Shown here: in pieces, positions 42,269 through 50,815 of the stretch | How positions within the stretch are numbered: position 1 is the stretch's first letter | How the letters are laid out: the number at the start of each line of letters is the position of its first letter | Translations under genes and position numbers: made by a program | From: Myroides sp. NP-2 | GTDB lineage: Bacteria > Bacteroidota > Bacteroidia > Flavobacteriales > Flavobacteriaceae | Assembly: GCF_014145665.1 (NCBI RefSeq) | Contig: NZ_JACHTD010000003.1 | Span: 218,029 to 282,028 of the forward strand | DNA length: 64,000 nucleotides | Direction of reading: 5' to 3' | Notes under the pieces: model-generated | What the model was told of the DNA's origin: nothing | Databases searched by the model: none | The model's input: the letters and a program-made list of their open reading frames with translations, nothing else

Positions 42269-42571
42269 AACTCAATATTTTAAATATCTTACTTCATCAT
42301 AAACATACTTCTTTTTTTATGTAAAACACGTTTATGCTGTATATTTTAATATTATTTTAATACTTCAGTATTTTAGGGTAATTACCCCCATAAAACGTAA
42401 TATTTTTTGTCTTATTGTGTGAAGTACAAAAAAAGGGGCTTTTTTTTACTAATAATCCAATTATGCTATTTTATATTCTTTTAATGCTAAAAAATAGCAG
42501 GTACAATTCAAAATATGTTGTACTTTAATCTTCGATATTTAGTTATTCACTTAACATATAACCTATTGATA
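42269..42571. other. Gene-free divergent region with a GGGTAATTACCC palindrome
   Basis: About 300 nt, very AT-rich, between two divergent starts. The only structure I see is a perfect 12-bp palindrome GGGTAATTACCC at 42376-42387, which stands out in AT-rich DNA and could be an operator. No coding frame. Confidence 0.4.
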
Positions 42572-43183
42572 ATGAAACAAAAAACTAATTTATCTCGTAT
42601 TGCTGTGCTTGTTTTAACGATTATTTTTCTAATTACAGCAGTTACTTTTGAAATTTTTGAACTCAGTTCGTTGCCGGCACAATTTTTCGGCACCTTATTA
42701 GGGGTTGTGATTACGGCCATTATCACGGTATTGCTCTTGCAAGGACAAACGAAGAGCGAGGAATCAAGGGAGCGCAATTTGATGGTTTTTGAAAAGAAAC
42801 AGGAGGTGTTTTTTCATTTTTTAACGCAATTAAACACCATCTTACAGAAAGAAAAGCTAACGTTGCACTTGAGTCACGATAAAACTTTAGAACGTGAGGT
42901 ACACAGCTTACAAGATTTGCTTTTTGAGTTTGGTTTTTTACAGATGCACACGTCTTCGGAGACTTTCGATCAAATATTGGCTTGCGTAGGCAATTTAATG
43001 GAAGAGAGCAAAAAGATCAAACACCTGCAAGAAAAAACGGAACACGATTTTGAAGTGTACTATAAAGTGCTAGCGACGGATTTCTTTTCAATTGTTTCCC
43101 TGTTGAAGTTAGAGCTATACAAGTCTGCGCCTACCTCCATTGATAAACGTCAATTAGACCGCATTATAAAGCTGTCCTTTTAA
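42572..43183 (+). CDS. Two-helix membrane protein with coiled-coil cytoplasmic domain
   Basis: 203 aa from ATG 42572 (MKQKTNLSRIAVLVLTIIFL). The 19 upstream codons are less likely because the ATG here precedes the first membrane helix directly. Membrane segments at about 8-28 and 38-58, then a cytoplasmic helical domain of about 140 residues with heptad-like stretches. I do not recognise the family. It is alone between a palindrome-bearing region and a weak terminator. Confidence 0.6.
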   Translation: MKQKTNLSRIAVLVLTIIFLITAVTFEIFELSSLPAQFFGTLLGVVITAIITVLLLQGQTKSEESRERNLMVFEKKQEVFFHFLTQLNTILQKEKLTLHLSHDKTLEREVHSLQDLLFEFGFLQMHTSSETFDQILACVGNLMEESKKIKHLQEKTEHDFEVYYKVLATDFFSIVSLLKLELYKSAPTSIDKRQLDRIIKLSF

Positions 43184-43187
43184 AATA

Positions 43188-43215
43188 AGCAAAGGGGAAC
43201 TTCTCCCCCTTTGCT
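43188..43215 (+). terminator. Hairpin after the 42572 gene
   Basis: AGCAAAGGGG (43188-43197) / CCCCTTTGCT (43206-43215). The T-tail is short, so termination may be partial. Confidence 0.65.
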
Positions 43216-43326
43216 CTTTAGCTAAAAAAAATCCCTATACTTTTGCATATACTCGGTGTTGTATCACGTACAAAATAGCGTTGATGAAAATGACACTAGA
43301 CCTCAGCAGAAGTAAGGGATTAGGTG

Positions 43327-44718
43327 TTACGGCAGCCATCCCCCTCCTAAGGAGCGATATAGTTGTATGGTCGCTAACCATTTTTCCAGTTCGTTATGGG
43401 CCATTTCCAATTCGGCATAGAGGTATGCCTGCTCAGAAGTTAATACATCTGTATACGTAGTCTTTTGGTTATACAGCATCAACTTTTTGGTATAATCCAC
43501 AGCTAAGGCTAATTTTTCTACTTGTTTTTGGCGGAGTTGCTGTTGTTCATCTGCTATTTCATACGCCAATAAAGCATTTGATACTTCCTTACTTGCCTCC
43601 AATACTTTTTGTTGAAAACGGTAGATCTGCTCTTGATAGGTAGCCTTGGCTACAGCTAACTTGGTTTGATTTTGACGTTTGCCAAAGATGGGTTGCAACA
43701 ATCCCGCAGTTAACTGTGCAAACAATCCGGTGGGTGTAAACCACTCTTTCACATCATAGCTAGAATATCCAACGGAAGCATTGATAGTTATGCTAGGGTA
43801 AAAGGATCGCTTAGCCACTTTTACATCTTCAAAATAGGCCGCTAAGGCCAATTCCTCTACGCGAACATCAGGGCGATTTTGCAACAATTGAGCAGGAACG
43901 CCTACTTTCATCTGTGAAGGTGGAAGTTGCTCTTCTATTGTTCCTCTTTCTATTGTTCCTCCTGTTCTTCCCAGTAAAATACTCAAAGCATTTTCTACTT
44001 CTTGTATTTGTTTTTGGATGGCAGGACGTGTAATTTGGGCATCGAGGTAATTTGCCTCGCTTTGAACTACGGCAGCTTCTGTAGTGAGATTAGCCTTTTT
44101 TAGTTGCTTCATGGTTGAGACGTCTTGCGCTCGATTTTCAAGCGTTCGCTCCACAATACGGAGTTGCTTATCCAGAAGTAACAGCTCGTAATAGTAATGG
44201 GCAATTTGCGCAACAAGCTGCGTTTGTATTGCCTGCTTCGCAGCTTTCGTTTTTATCAATTGGTAATAGGCTGATCGTTTACTACTCGCTAGCTTTCCCC
44301 ATATGTCGAGTTCCCATGTACTTGTTGCTGCTACTTCGTGAAGGGTAGCATACTTAAAGAATCCAAAGCTTTGAGGATAAGACGCTCTTGTTCGTTGCAG
44401 CGATCCCCCTACATTTACATCTGGTAAAAAGGAGGCCTTTGCCTGGGAGACAACTGCTTGTGCTGCATCGATACGCGTCAATCCTATCTTGAGGTCTAAA
44501 TTATTTGCTATTCCTTCTTCGATTAGGCATTTGACATAGTCATCTTGGAAGAATTCCTGCCAAGGCAAGGTAGCGACAGAAGAAGAGTCAGTAGCTATCT
44601 CATTTCGATAAGCAACTTCCACTTGCTGTTGACCTGGATATACTTCTTTTGCTGATTGACAGGATAGCGCGAGTGTAATACCCCCTAACGCCCATATATA
44701 TTGATAGATTGGTTTCAT
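43327..44718 (-). CDS. Efflux outer-membrane channel lipoprotein (TolC/OprM type)
   Basis: 463 aa from the ATG at 44716-44718, giving a lipoprotein signal MKPIYQYIWALGGITLALSC. The frame's earlier ATG lies within the RND pump gene. Two OEP repeats: NLDLKIGLTRIDAAQAVVSQAKASFLPDV and later LQNRPDVRVEELALAAYFEDVKVAKRSFYPSITI. It is the exit duct of an RND system in the outer membrane. Last gene of the MFP-RND-OMP operon. Confidence 0.93.
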   Translation of the reverse strand: MKPIYQYIWALGGITLALSCQSAKEVYPGQQQVEVAYRNEIATDSSSVATLPWQEFFQDDYVKCLIEEGIANNLDLKIGLTRIDAAQAVVSQAKASFLPDVNVGGSLQRTRASYPQSFGFFKYATLHEVAATSTWELDIWGKLASSKRSAYYQLIKTKAAKQAIQTQLVAQIAHYYYELLLLDKQLRIVERTLENRAQDVSTMKQLKKANLTTEAAVVQSEANYLDAQITRPAIQKQIQEVENALSILLGRTGGTIERGTIEEQLPPSQMKVGVPAQLLQNRPDVRVEELALAAYFEDVKVAKRSFYPSITINASVGYSSYDVKEWFTPTGLFAQLTAGLLQPIFGKRQNQTKLAVAKATYQEQIYRFQQKVLEASKEVSNALLAYEIADEQQQLRQKQVEKLALAVDYTKKLMLYNQKTTYTDVLTSEQAYLYAELEMAHNELEKWLATIQLYRSLGGGWLP

Positions 44719-44746
44719 TTTCTTGATTTTCAATTCAACATGACAT

Positions 44747-47700
44747 TTAAAGGTGTTCTTGTTCACTAGGCTGAGGAGTTTGGCCACTGAATCGTTCTTG
44801 CATTCCTTGGAAAAAGACAAAGAGCGTGGGAATCGCCAATACCCCTAATACAGTTCCAATGAGCATTCCACCTACAGCGGCAGTACCGATAGATTTATTA
44901 CTCCATGCACCTGCACCTGAAGCCATTACTAAAGGAAGTAAGCCGAAAATAAAAGCAAAAGACGTCATTAAGATAGGACGCAACCTCACTTTAGCCCCCT
45001 CAATTGCTGCTTGTACCAAAGACAAGCCACTCGATCTGCGTTGGAGCGCAAATTCAACAATTAAAATTGCGTTTTTAGCCAGAAGTCCAATAAGCATAAT
45101 TAAGCTAATTTGCAGAAAGATGTTATTTTCAATCCCGAACAATTGAGCAAATATAAAGGCCCCTGCTAATCCAATTGGCAACGAAAAAAGGACGGCCAGT
45201 GGGGTAATATAGCTTTTAAACTGAGCACTTAACAAAAAGTAAACAAAGACAATAGACAAGGCGAAAATCAGAAGGGTTTGATTGCCACTTGAGCGTTCCT
45301 CTCTTGATAATCCCGTGTATTCAAAGCCGTAATCTTTTGGCAATGTTTGAGCGGCCACTTCTTCTATAGCGCGAATAGCATCACCCGAGCTGTATCCTTC
45401 ATTTGGACTTCCGTTGACATAGGCTGAATTATACAGGTTAAATCGCGTTAAAAATTCAGGGCCATACACCTTTTTGAGTTCCACAAAAGCTGTAATGGGA
45501 GCCATTTGACCCAAGTTGTTTTTGACGTATAAGTGCTCTATCGCTTCTATATTCTCTCTGTATTTGGGATCTGCTTGCATCACGACTTTATACTGCTTGC
45601 CAAAACGATTAAAATTAGTTGCGTAAATTCCGCCTAAATAGCCTTGTAAAGTCGTTAGTATTTCGGTCACTTCAATACCTGCTGCCATTGCTTTTTCTAC
45701 TTGAACAGCAACTTCATACTGAGGGAAATTAGTGTTATAAGAAGAAGTGGCATAGCTAATTTCAGGGCGTTGATTCAGGGCTTGTAAAAATGCACCAATA
45801 CGCGATTCAAATAGAGCATAATCGCCTTCACCTGTTTTGTCTTGCAGTTGAACTTCAAATCCAGCACTATTTCCAAACCCTTGTAAAGTGGGGCCTGCAA
45901 AAAAGACGATTTGCGCTTGTTTTAGGTGAGCCGTTTTTGCAAATAATTCCTGTACGACATGGTGGATATCCTGCTCTTTGTTAGGGCGTTCTTTCCAGTG
46001 TTTAAGTTTGACAAAGAGCACCGCATATGAACTCCCATTTCCACTAAAAAAGTCCATTCCTGACAAAAGAGAGGTGAATTTCACTTCTGGAATTGTACTT
46101 GCAATACTGTCAATTTGATTGGCGATATACTCGGTTTCTTCTAGAGAAGTTGAGGGAGATAAAATGATATTTCCATAAATAGAAGCACTATCCTCATTAG
46201 GAACAAAGCCTGTTGGTGTGGTCTTAGCTAAGTAAGCAAAAAGACAACCGAAAAAGAGTACACCAAAGAGCACAATAATTTTCTTTTTATTGAGAAGGTG
46301 TAAAATGGCTACATAGCGTCCAGTGAGGCGATCAAAACTGCTGTTAAACGCTGTTTTAAAACGCGGAATCCACCCTTGTTTGCTTCCTTCTCTCTTCCCT
46401 CCTGTTTGAGGTTCTGGCTTTAATAGTAAGACACATAAAGCGGGACTTAACGTTAAGGCATTAACGGCTGAAATTAAGATGGCTACCGCTAAAGTAATGC
46501 CAAATTCTTTGTAAAATACACCCACAGATCCTTTGATAAAAGTTACAGGTATGAAAACGGCAGACATCACAAGTGTAATGGATACAATAGCCGTAGTTAA
46601 CTCACTCATTGCATTTAGCGTAGCTACTTTGGCATTGGTAGCCCCTTCATATAGTTTGGCGTGTACAGCTTCGACCACAATAATAGCGTCATCGACCACG
46701 ATACCAATAGATAATACTAAAGCAAACAGCGTTAGTAAGTTGATGGTAAAGCCAAACAAGTTGAGAAAAAAGAACGTTCCAATACAAGCGACAGGTACTG
46801 CAATAGCGGGTATTAACGTAGAACGCCAATCTTGTAAAAACACCAACACAACAATAAAAACTAGCACAAATGCTTCGATCAATGTAGCGATCAATTTAGA
46901 CAAAGAAGCTAGTAAGAAATCATTCGAATTAGCATAAACTTCAAAAGCAGTAGCTGGCGGAAGATTTTGTTGGGCTTGCTGTAAAATTTCCTCACTTTGT
47001 TTAATAATATCATAGGCATTGGACCCTGCAGTTTGACTCACCGCAATATAAGTTCCTTTTTTGCCATAAGCTGTAATAGACATAGCGTAGGAATAAGCTC
47101 CTAATTCGATTTCAGCAATATCTCTTAGCCTCAACACGCGTCCATCAGCTTCAGCGCGAATAACGATAGCTCCAAATTGTTCTGCTGTTTCTAATCGTCC
47201 AGTATATTTCAAGACATATTGGAAGCTTTGTTTACTATTTTCTCCAACTTTTCCTGGAGCAGCTTCAATATTTTGCTCGTGTAATGCTTGCTTAACATCT
47301 AAAGGAGTTAAACCGTAATTGGCCATTTCTTTGGGTTTAAGCCAAATGCGCATGCTGTAATCCATACCTCCATAAATAGAGGCTTCCCCTACTCCGTTAA
47401 TTCGTTTGAGTTGTGGTAGAATATTAATGCGAGCATAGTTTTCAAGAAAAGTCTGATCATAGCGATCATCTGTACTGTAAAATAAAAAGCTAAAAATTTC
47501 ACTACTTAACTTTTTTGTTGTCGTTACACCTTGTTTTACTACTTCTTCTGGCAATTGGCTCAAGGCTTGGCTCACTCTGTTTTGGACGTTAACGGCAGCC
47601 ATATCTGAATCCGTACCTTGATCAAAGGTAATGGTTATTACTGCAGAGCCGTCGTTACTCGCTTTTGAACTCATATACGCCATATGTTCCACTCCATTAA

Positions 47701-47905
47701 TTTCTTCTTCAAGTGGCGTTATCACACTTTTCATTACAGCTTCTGCATTTGCTCCTTGGTAATTTGCAGCGACTTGTACCGTTGGCGGGGCAATTTCAGG
47801 ATATTGTGTAATGGGTAGTTCAGACAATCCCAACAGTCCAAGTATGACAATTATAATGGAAATTACGGTTGACAATACTGGATTTTCTATACATTTTTTA
47901 AGCAT
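44747..47905 (-). CDS. RND multidrug efflux permease (HAE1/AcrB family)
   Basis: 1052 aa. Twelve membrane helices, with MLKKCIENPVLSTVISIIIVILGLLGLSELPITQYPEIAPP as the first helix and porter start. The proton-relay residues lie in helix 4, FALVLSIGIVVDDAIIVVEAV (the DD pair). Two large periplasmic loops (about 35-335 and 570-865) make the drug-binding porter domain. The pump exports amphiphilic drugs, dyes or bile-like compounds driven by the proton gradient. It lies 12 nt after the membrane-fusion gene. Confidence 0.96.
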   Translation of the reverse strand: MLKKCIENPVLSTVISIIIVILGLLGLSELPITQYPEIAPPTVQVAANYQGANAEAVMKSVITPLEEEINGVEHMAYMSSKASNDGSAVITITFDQGTDSDMAAVNVQNRVSQALSQLPEEVVKQGVTTTKKLSSEIFSFLFYSTDDRYDQTFLENYARINILPQLKRINGVGEASIYGGMDYSMRIWLKPKEMANYGLTPLDVKQALHEQNIEAAPGKVGENSKQSFQYVLKYTGRLETAEQFGAIVIRAEADGRVLRLRDIAEIELGAYSYAMSITAYGKKGTYIAVSQTAGSNAYDIIKQSEEILQQAQQNLPPATAFEVYANSNDFLLASLSKLIATLIEAFVLVFIVVLVFLQDWRSTLIPAIAVPVACIGTFFFLNLFGFTINLLTLFALVLSIGIVVDDAIIVVEAVHAKLYEGATNAKVATLNAMSELTTAIVSITLVMSAVFIPVTFIKGSVGVFYKEFGITLAVAILISAVNALTLSPALCVLLLKPEPQTGGKREGSKQGWIPRFKTAFNSSFDRLTGRYVAILHLLNKKKIIVLFGVLFFGCLFAYLAKTTPTGFVPNEDSASIYGNIILSPSTSLEETEYIANQIDSIASTIPEVKFTSLLSGMDFFSGNGSSYAVLFVKLKHWKERPNKEQDIHHVVQELFAKTAHLKQAQIVFFAGPTLQGFGNSAGFEVQLQDKTGEGDYALFESRIGAFLQALNQRPEISYATSSYNTNFPQYEVAVQVEKAMAAGIEVTEILTTLQGYLGGIYATNFNRFGKQYKVVMQADPKYRENIEAIEHLYVKNNLGQMAPITAFVELKKVYGPEFLTRFNLYNSAYVNGSPNEGYSSGDAIRAIEEVAAQTLPKDYGFEYTGLSREERSSGNQTLLIFALSIVFVYFLLSAQFKSYITPLAVLFSLPIGLAGAFIFAQLFGIENNIFLQISLIMLIGLLAKNAILIVEFALQRRSSGLSLVQAAIEGAKVRLRPILMTSFAFIFGLLPLVMASGAGAWSNKSIGTAAVGGMLIGTVLGVLAIPTLFVFFQGMQERFSGQTPQPSEQEHL

Positions 47906-47917
47906 ACTATCTTCTGT

Positions 47918-49042
47918 TTAATTCACTACTTTCATTCCTTCTTTCGCTCCGCCAATTTGATCAGCAATAATTACGTCACCTTCTTTAATTCCGTCTACTA
48001 CAATAAAGGAATCACTCGAAGGTTGATGCTCTAAAAGCTTAATTTCTCTGCTTTCAATTACATTTTCTGTATTGACGATATACACAAAGCGCTTGCCTTG
48101 TATATCGAAGGTGGCTAATTGGGGGATAACTAATGCCTGTTCCATTTCGTATTTTAATCGAATCACTCCTGTACTTCCACTTCGCACTAGCTGATGAGGA
48201 TTGGGAAATGCCGCTCTCACTTGAATACTCCCTGTTTGTAAGTCAAGCTGTCCACTAATGGCAGTAATAGATCCTTGCTGATCAAATAGTTGTTGATCGG
48301 ACAGCTGTAATTCAACGGTAGCCATTGCTTGAACATAGGGCAATAACGCTTGATTATGCGCTTGTTGAGCCAAGGCTAAATACTGTTTTTCACTCATTGA
48401 GAAATAGGCACTGATCGTCGAAATATCAGATAACACCGTCAGCGGTAGTTGCGTTTGTGTATTCACTAGTGCCCCTTGTTTATATGGCAATAAGCCAACG
48501 TAGCCATCAAAAGGAGCAGTAATTGTAGTATAAGCAGCATTACTTTTGCTAATGTTACGCTCAGCTTGCACTTGAGCCAAAAACGCTTGTTTGCTCTTCA
48601 GATCTAAAGTCGCGGTTTTCAATTCAAATGGACTGATAATTCCCTCTTCTACAAGAGGTTTTGTCTTTTCCACTTGCAATTGCGCTTGACTCACTGCTGC
48701 CTCCGCTTCGTTGAGCTTCGCTTGAGCCGCTTGGTTTTCCTCTGCATATTGTGGAGCATAAAGTGTAAATAAGGCCTGTCCTTTGGTCACCCATTGTCCT
48801 TCATCCACAAATATTGATTCAATATACCCTTCTATTTTGGGTCTGATTTCAATATCTCGAATTCCCCTTATTGTTGCAGGATAGGAAGTATAGACGATAG
48901 CCTTTTCTTTTTGAATGGTTTGCAAAGGGAAACTTCCTTCATTAGGCATTGTCCCCCATCCTCCTTGTTCTGTATTCTTTTTACAGGAAGACACAAGAGA
49001 AAGTAGACAAAGCATCCACATAAATTTTGACAATACATGCAT
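47918..49042 (-). CDS. RND efflux membrane-fusion lipoprotein
   Basis: 374 aa from the ATG at 49040-49042 (MHVLSKFMWMLCLLSLVSSC, lipobox Cys20). The promoter at 49100 makes the farther upstream ATGs untranslatable or very unlikely; an ATG at 49072 remains possible. Barrel-sandwich and coiled-coil parts: IRPKIEGYIESIFVDEGQWVTKGQALF, a helical hairpin 100-180, TTITAPFDGYVGLLPYKQGALV. It joins the pump to the outer-membrane channel. First gene of the efflux operon. Confidence 0.93.
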   Translation of the reverse strand: MHVLSKFMWMLCLLSLVSSCKKNTEQGGWGTMPNEGSFPLQTIQKEKAIVYTSYPATIRGIRDIEIRPKIEGYIESIFVDEGQWVTKGQALFTLYAPQYAEENQAAQAKLNEAEAAVSQAQLQVEKTKPLVEEGIISPFELKTATLDLKSKQAFLAQVQAERNISKSNAAYTTITAPFDGYVGLLPYKQGALVNTQTQLPLTVLSDISTISAYFSMSEKQYLALAQQAHNQALLPYVQAMATVELQLSDQQLFDQQGSITAISGQLDLQTGSIQVRAAFPNPHQLVRSGSTGVIRLKYEMEQALVIPQLATFDIQGKRFVYIVNTENVIESREIKLLEHQPSSDSFIVVDGIKEGDVIIADQIGGAKEGMKVVN

Positions 49043-49070
49043 AAGTAGTCGGTTTTTATTTGATCTAATC

Positions 49071-49091
49071 ATCAGAAGTACATCTTCTGAT
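49071..49091. promoter_or_regulatory. Candidate operator in the efflux leader
   Basis: ATCAGAAG (49071-49078), 5 nt, CTTCTGAT (49084-49091), a perfect 8-bp inverted repeat starting about 4 nt after the predicted transcription start. It could be a repressor site or an mRNA hairpin. Confidence 0.5.
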
Positions 49092-49099
49092 TGCGTGTA

Positions 49100-49107
49100 C
49101 AAATGTA
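49100..49107 (-). promoter_or_regulatory. -7 box of the efflux operon
   Basis: On the minus strand TACATTTG (TAnnTTTG), with a TTG about 16-17 nt upstream. Start near 49095. Confidence 0.55.
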
Positions 49108-49251
49108 TTCTACACCAACTACCCAATAAAGGGCTAAAAAGCAGGTTTAATTGTCAAAAGGTAAGATTATACTCTTTTTAAAGAAGTATAAAGCGCAATA
49201 AATAGTCGAAAGGTTCGTTACAGAATAGTCAGGTTAAGGTATATGTTACTA

Positions 49252-50115
49252 TTAGAAAGCGTTGCGATATTGTTTTGGTGTCATGCCTTCGTAACGTTTA
49301 AAGTATTTACTAAAGGTACTTGCATCTGGAAAATTCAAATTTTCTGCGACGGCATTGATGGATAAGGAACTGTCTTGTAGCAGTATTTTGGCTTCAAGGA
49401 CTACTTGGTTTTGAATCCATTCACTTGCTGTTAACCCAGTTTCAGCAGAAATCACTTGACTTAAATACTTTGGATGTAGATGAAGGTGATCCGCATAAAA
49501 AATTACACTTCGCTCTTTTTTACAGTGTTTTGCAACTGCTTCTCTGAACCGCAACTCTATGGTATTTGCTGTTTTTGTTTTATTTCCATACTTTTCATAG
49601 AGGTAGGCAATCTCATTCACCATGCTGTAGACGACTCCGCGGATCACTTCTAAGTGCTGAGAAGTGCCGACTTTGTTTGCGTGTTCAATAACGCGAAAAA
49701 GGGTTTTAAAATTGCTAAATTCGTCTTGAGACAATTGAGAAACGCATCCGCCTAAGCTCGATAAGTCTGAGAACGCAGTTAGTACATTGTTTTCAACTAA
49801 TTTATCGTGTAAAAAGTCTTCCCCAAACAAAATAGTTTCCATTTCATAGGTTGGTCTAGTTTTATCCCATCGCTTAATGGAAGTGGTATCTGCAAAAATA
49901 ATGGCAGGTGCTTGTACGTGAAATTCCGTAAGATCAATGTGAAAGGTAATTTCCCCTTCTTCAAGTAGTCCAATTCCGTAATAATTAGACCGATAGGGTT
50001 CTGCGGGATAGTAGTCTAAATTAATAATAGGCATATAGATATAGCGATCTTGTGAATCAAATTCAGCAAAATTTTGTTTCAATCGATCTAAGGTTTCCCA
50101 TTTAATCTGCTTCAT
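49252..50115 (-). CDS. AraC-family transcriptional regulator upstream of efflux operon
   Basis: 287 aa. N-terminal cupin-like sensing region (YYPAEPYRSNYYGIGLLEEGEITFHIDL) and C-terminal AraC double HTH: FYADHLHLHPKYLSQVISAETGLTASEWI and LSINAVAENLNFPDASTFSKYFKRYEGMTPKQYR. It lies in the same direction 210 nt before the efflux operon, so it is a reasonable candidate regulator of that operon; the ligand is unknown. The next gene, a DUF2199 protein, is upstream with a 16 nt gap and probably shares its transcript. Confidence 0.88.
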   Translation of the reverse strand: MKQIKWETLDRLKQNFAEFDSQDRYIYMPIINLDYYPAEPYRSNYYGIGLLEEGEITFHIDLTEFHVQAPAIIFADTTSIKRWDKTRPTYEMETILFGEDFLHDKLVENNVLTAFSDLSSLGGCVSQLSQDEFSNFKTLFRVIEHANKVGTSQHLEVIRGVVYSMVNEIAYLYEKYGNKTKTANTIELRFREAVAKHCKKERSVIFYADHLHLHPKYLSQVISAETGLTASEWIQNQVVLEAKILLQDSSLSINAVAENLNFPDASTFSKYFKRYEGMTPKQYRNAF

Positions 50116-50131
50116 CTACATTGGTTTTGTA

Positions 50132-50635
50132 TTATTTTTTCAAGGTAGCGTTAATTCGCGCTAGCGCTTCTTTTTCGGTAATGCCTTGGTAAAAATCGTT
50201 CAGCAATTCATTTCCTTCCTTATGGTGTAAATAGATAAACGGTCGGCCTTTTTCATTATCTACTTCCACATTGGTACCTATTTGAATACAGGTATCAAAA
50301 TCATAAGGAGCTATATGGTTATTCAACCAGCCAAAATAGGTTGCTTTAAAGGATTTATTGTCAAAATTCTCGTAATATTCTTTGAAGCTCTTTTCACTTA
50401 CTGACACCCATACGCCATAGTCCAAATCCTGACAAGCATCAACTACGGTTTGAATCAAGACAACGCGAATGAAATAGTAGGTTTGATCTGGCTGAATGAT
50501 AGCACAAAAGTCGCTGGTTACTTCAGCATTTTCTTTTTCAGCATCGGTTAATTGCGCATAGCTCAATGGTGTTGGATAAGCTAAGGCAGGCCAACTTTCA
50601 TGTTCTTTTCCACAATCTGTACAAGTAAATAGCAT
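50132..50635 (-). CDS. DUF2199 domain protein
   Basis: 167 aa from the ATG at 50633-50635 (MLFTCTDCGKEHESWPALAY). The 22 codons before it are lysine-rich and unlikely. The CxxC at FTCTDCG may bind zinc; the family pattern PxxYxxL then DFCxI and FYIRVVLxxxV fits DUF2199. Function unknown. Probably co-transcribed with the AraC regulator. Confidence 0.82.
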   Translation of the reverse strand: MLFTCTDCGKEHESWPALAYPTPLSYAQLTDAEKENAEVTSDFCAIIQPDQTYYFIRVVLIQTVVDACQDLDYGVWVSVSEKSFKEYYENFDNKSFKATYFGWLNNHIAPYDFDTCIQIGTNVEVDNEKGRPFIYLHHKEGNELLNDFYQGITEKEALARINATLKK

Positions 50636-50767
50636 TTGTTTTTTTTTACAATAGTACGAAAAAATTAGAAGATGGCGGGATGAGGTTTGTTGCTTGTGCA
50701 ATTTTCAGATCTATAAAAAATGACGGGGTATGCTTCGCAGTCAATTGGAGGAGGAATATAAAAAAAC

Positions 50768-50788
50768 AGGACACTCAGAGAGCATCCT
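50768..50788 (-). terminator. Terminator of the susCD operon
   Basis: On the minus strand AGGATGCTC pairs with GAGTGTCCT (two G:T pairs) around TCT, then a run of seven T. It lies 27 nt past the SusD stop. Confidence 0.85.
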
Positions 50789-50815
50789 ATTTTCATTAAT
50801 TACTATGCAAGTGTA

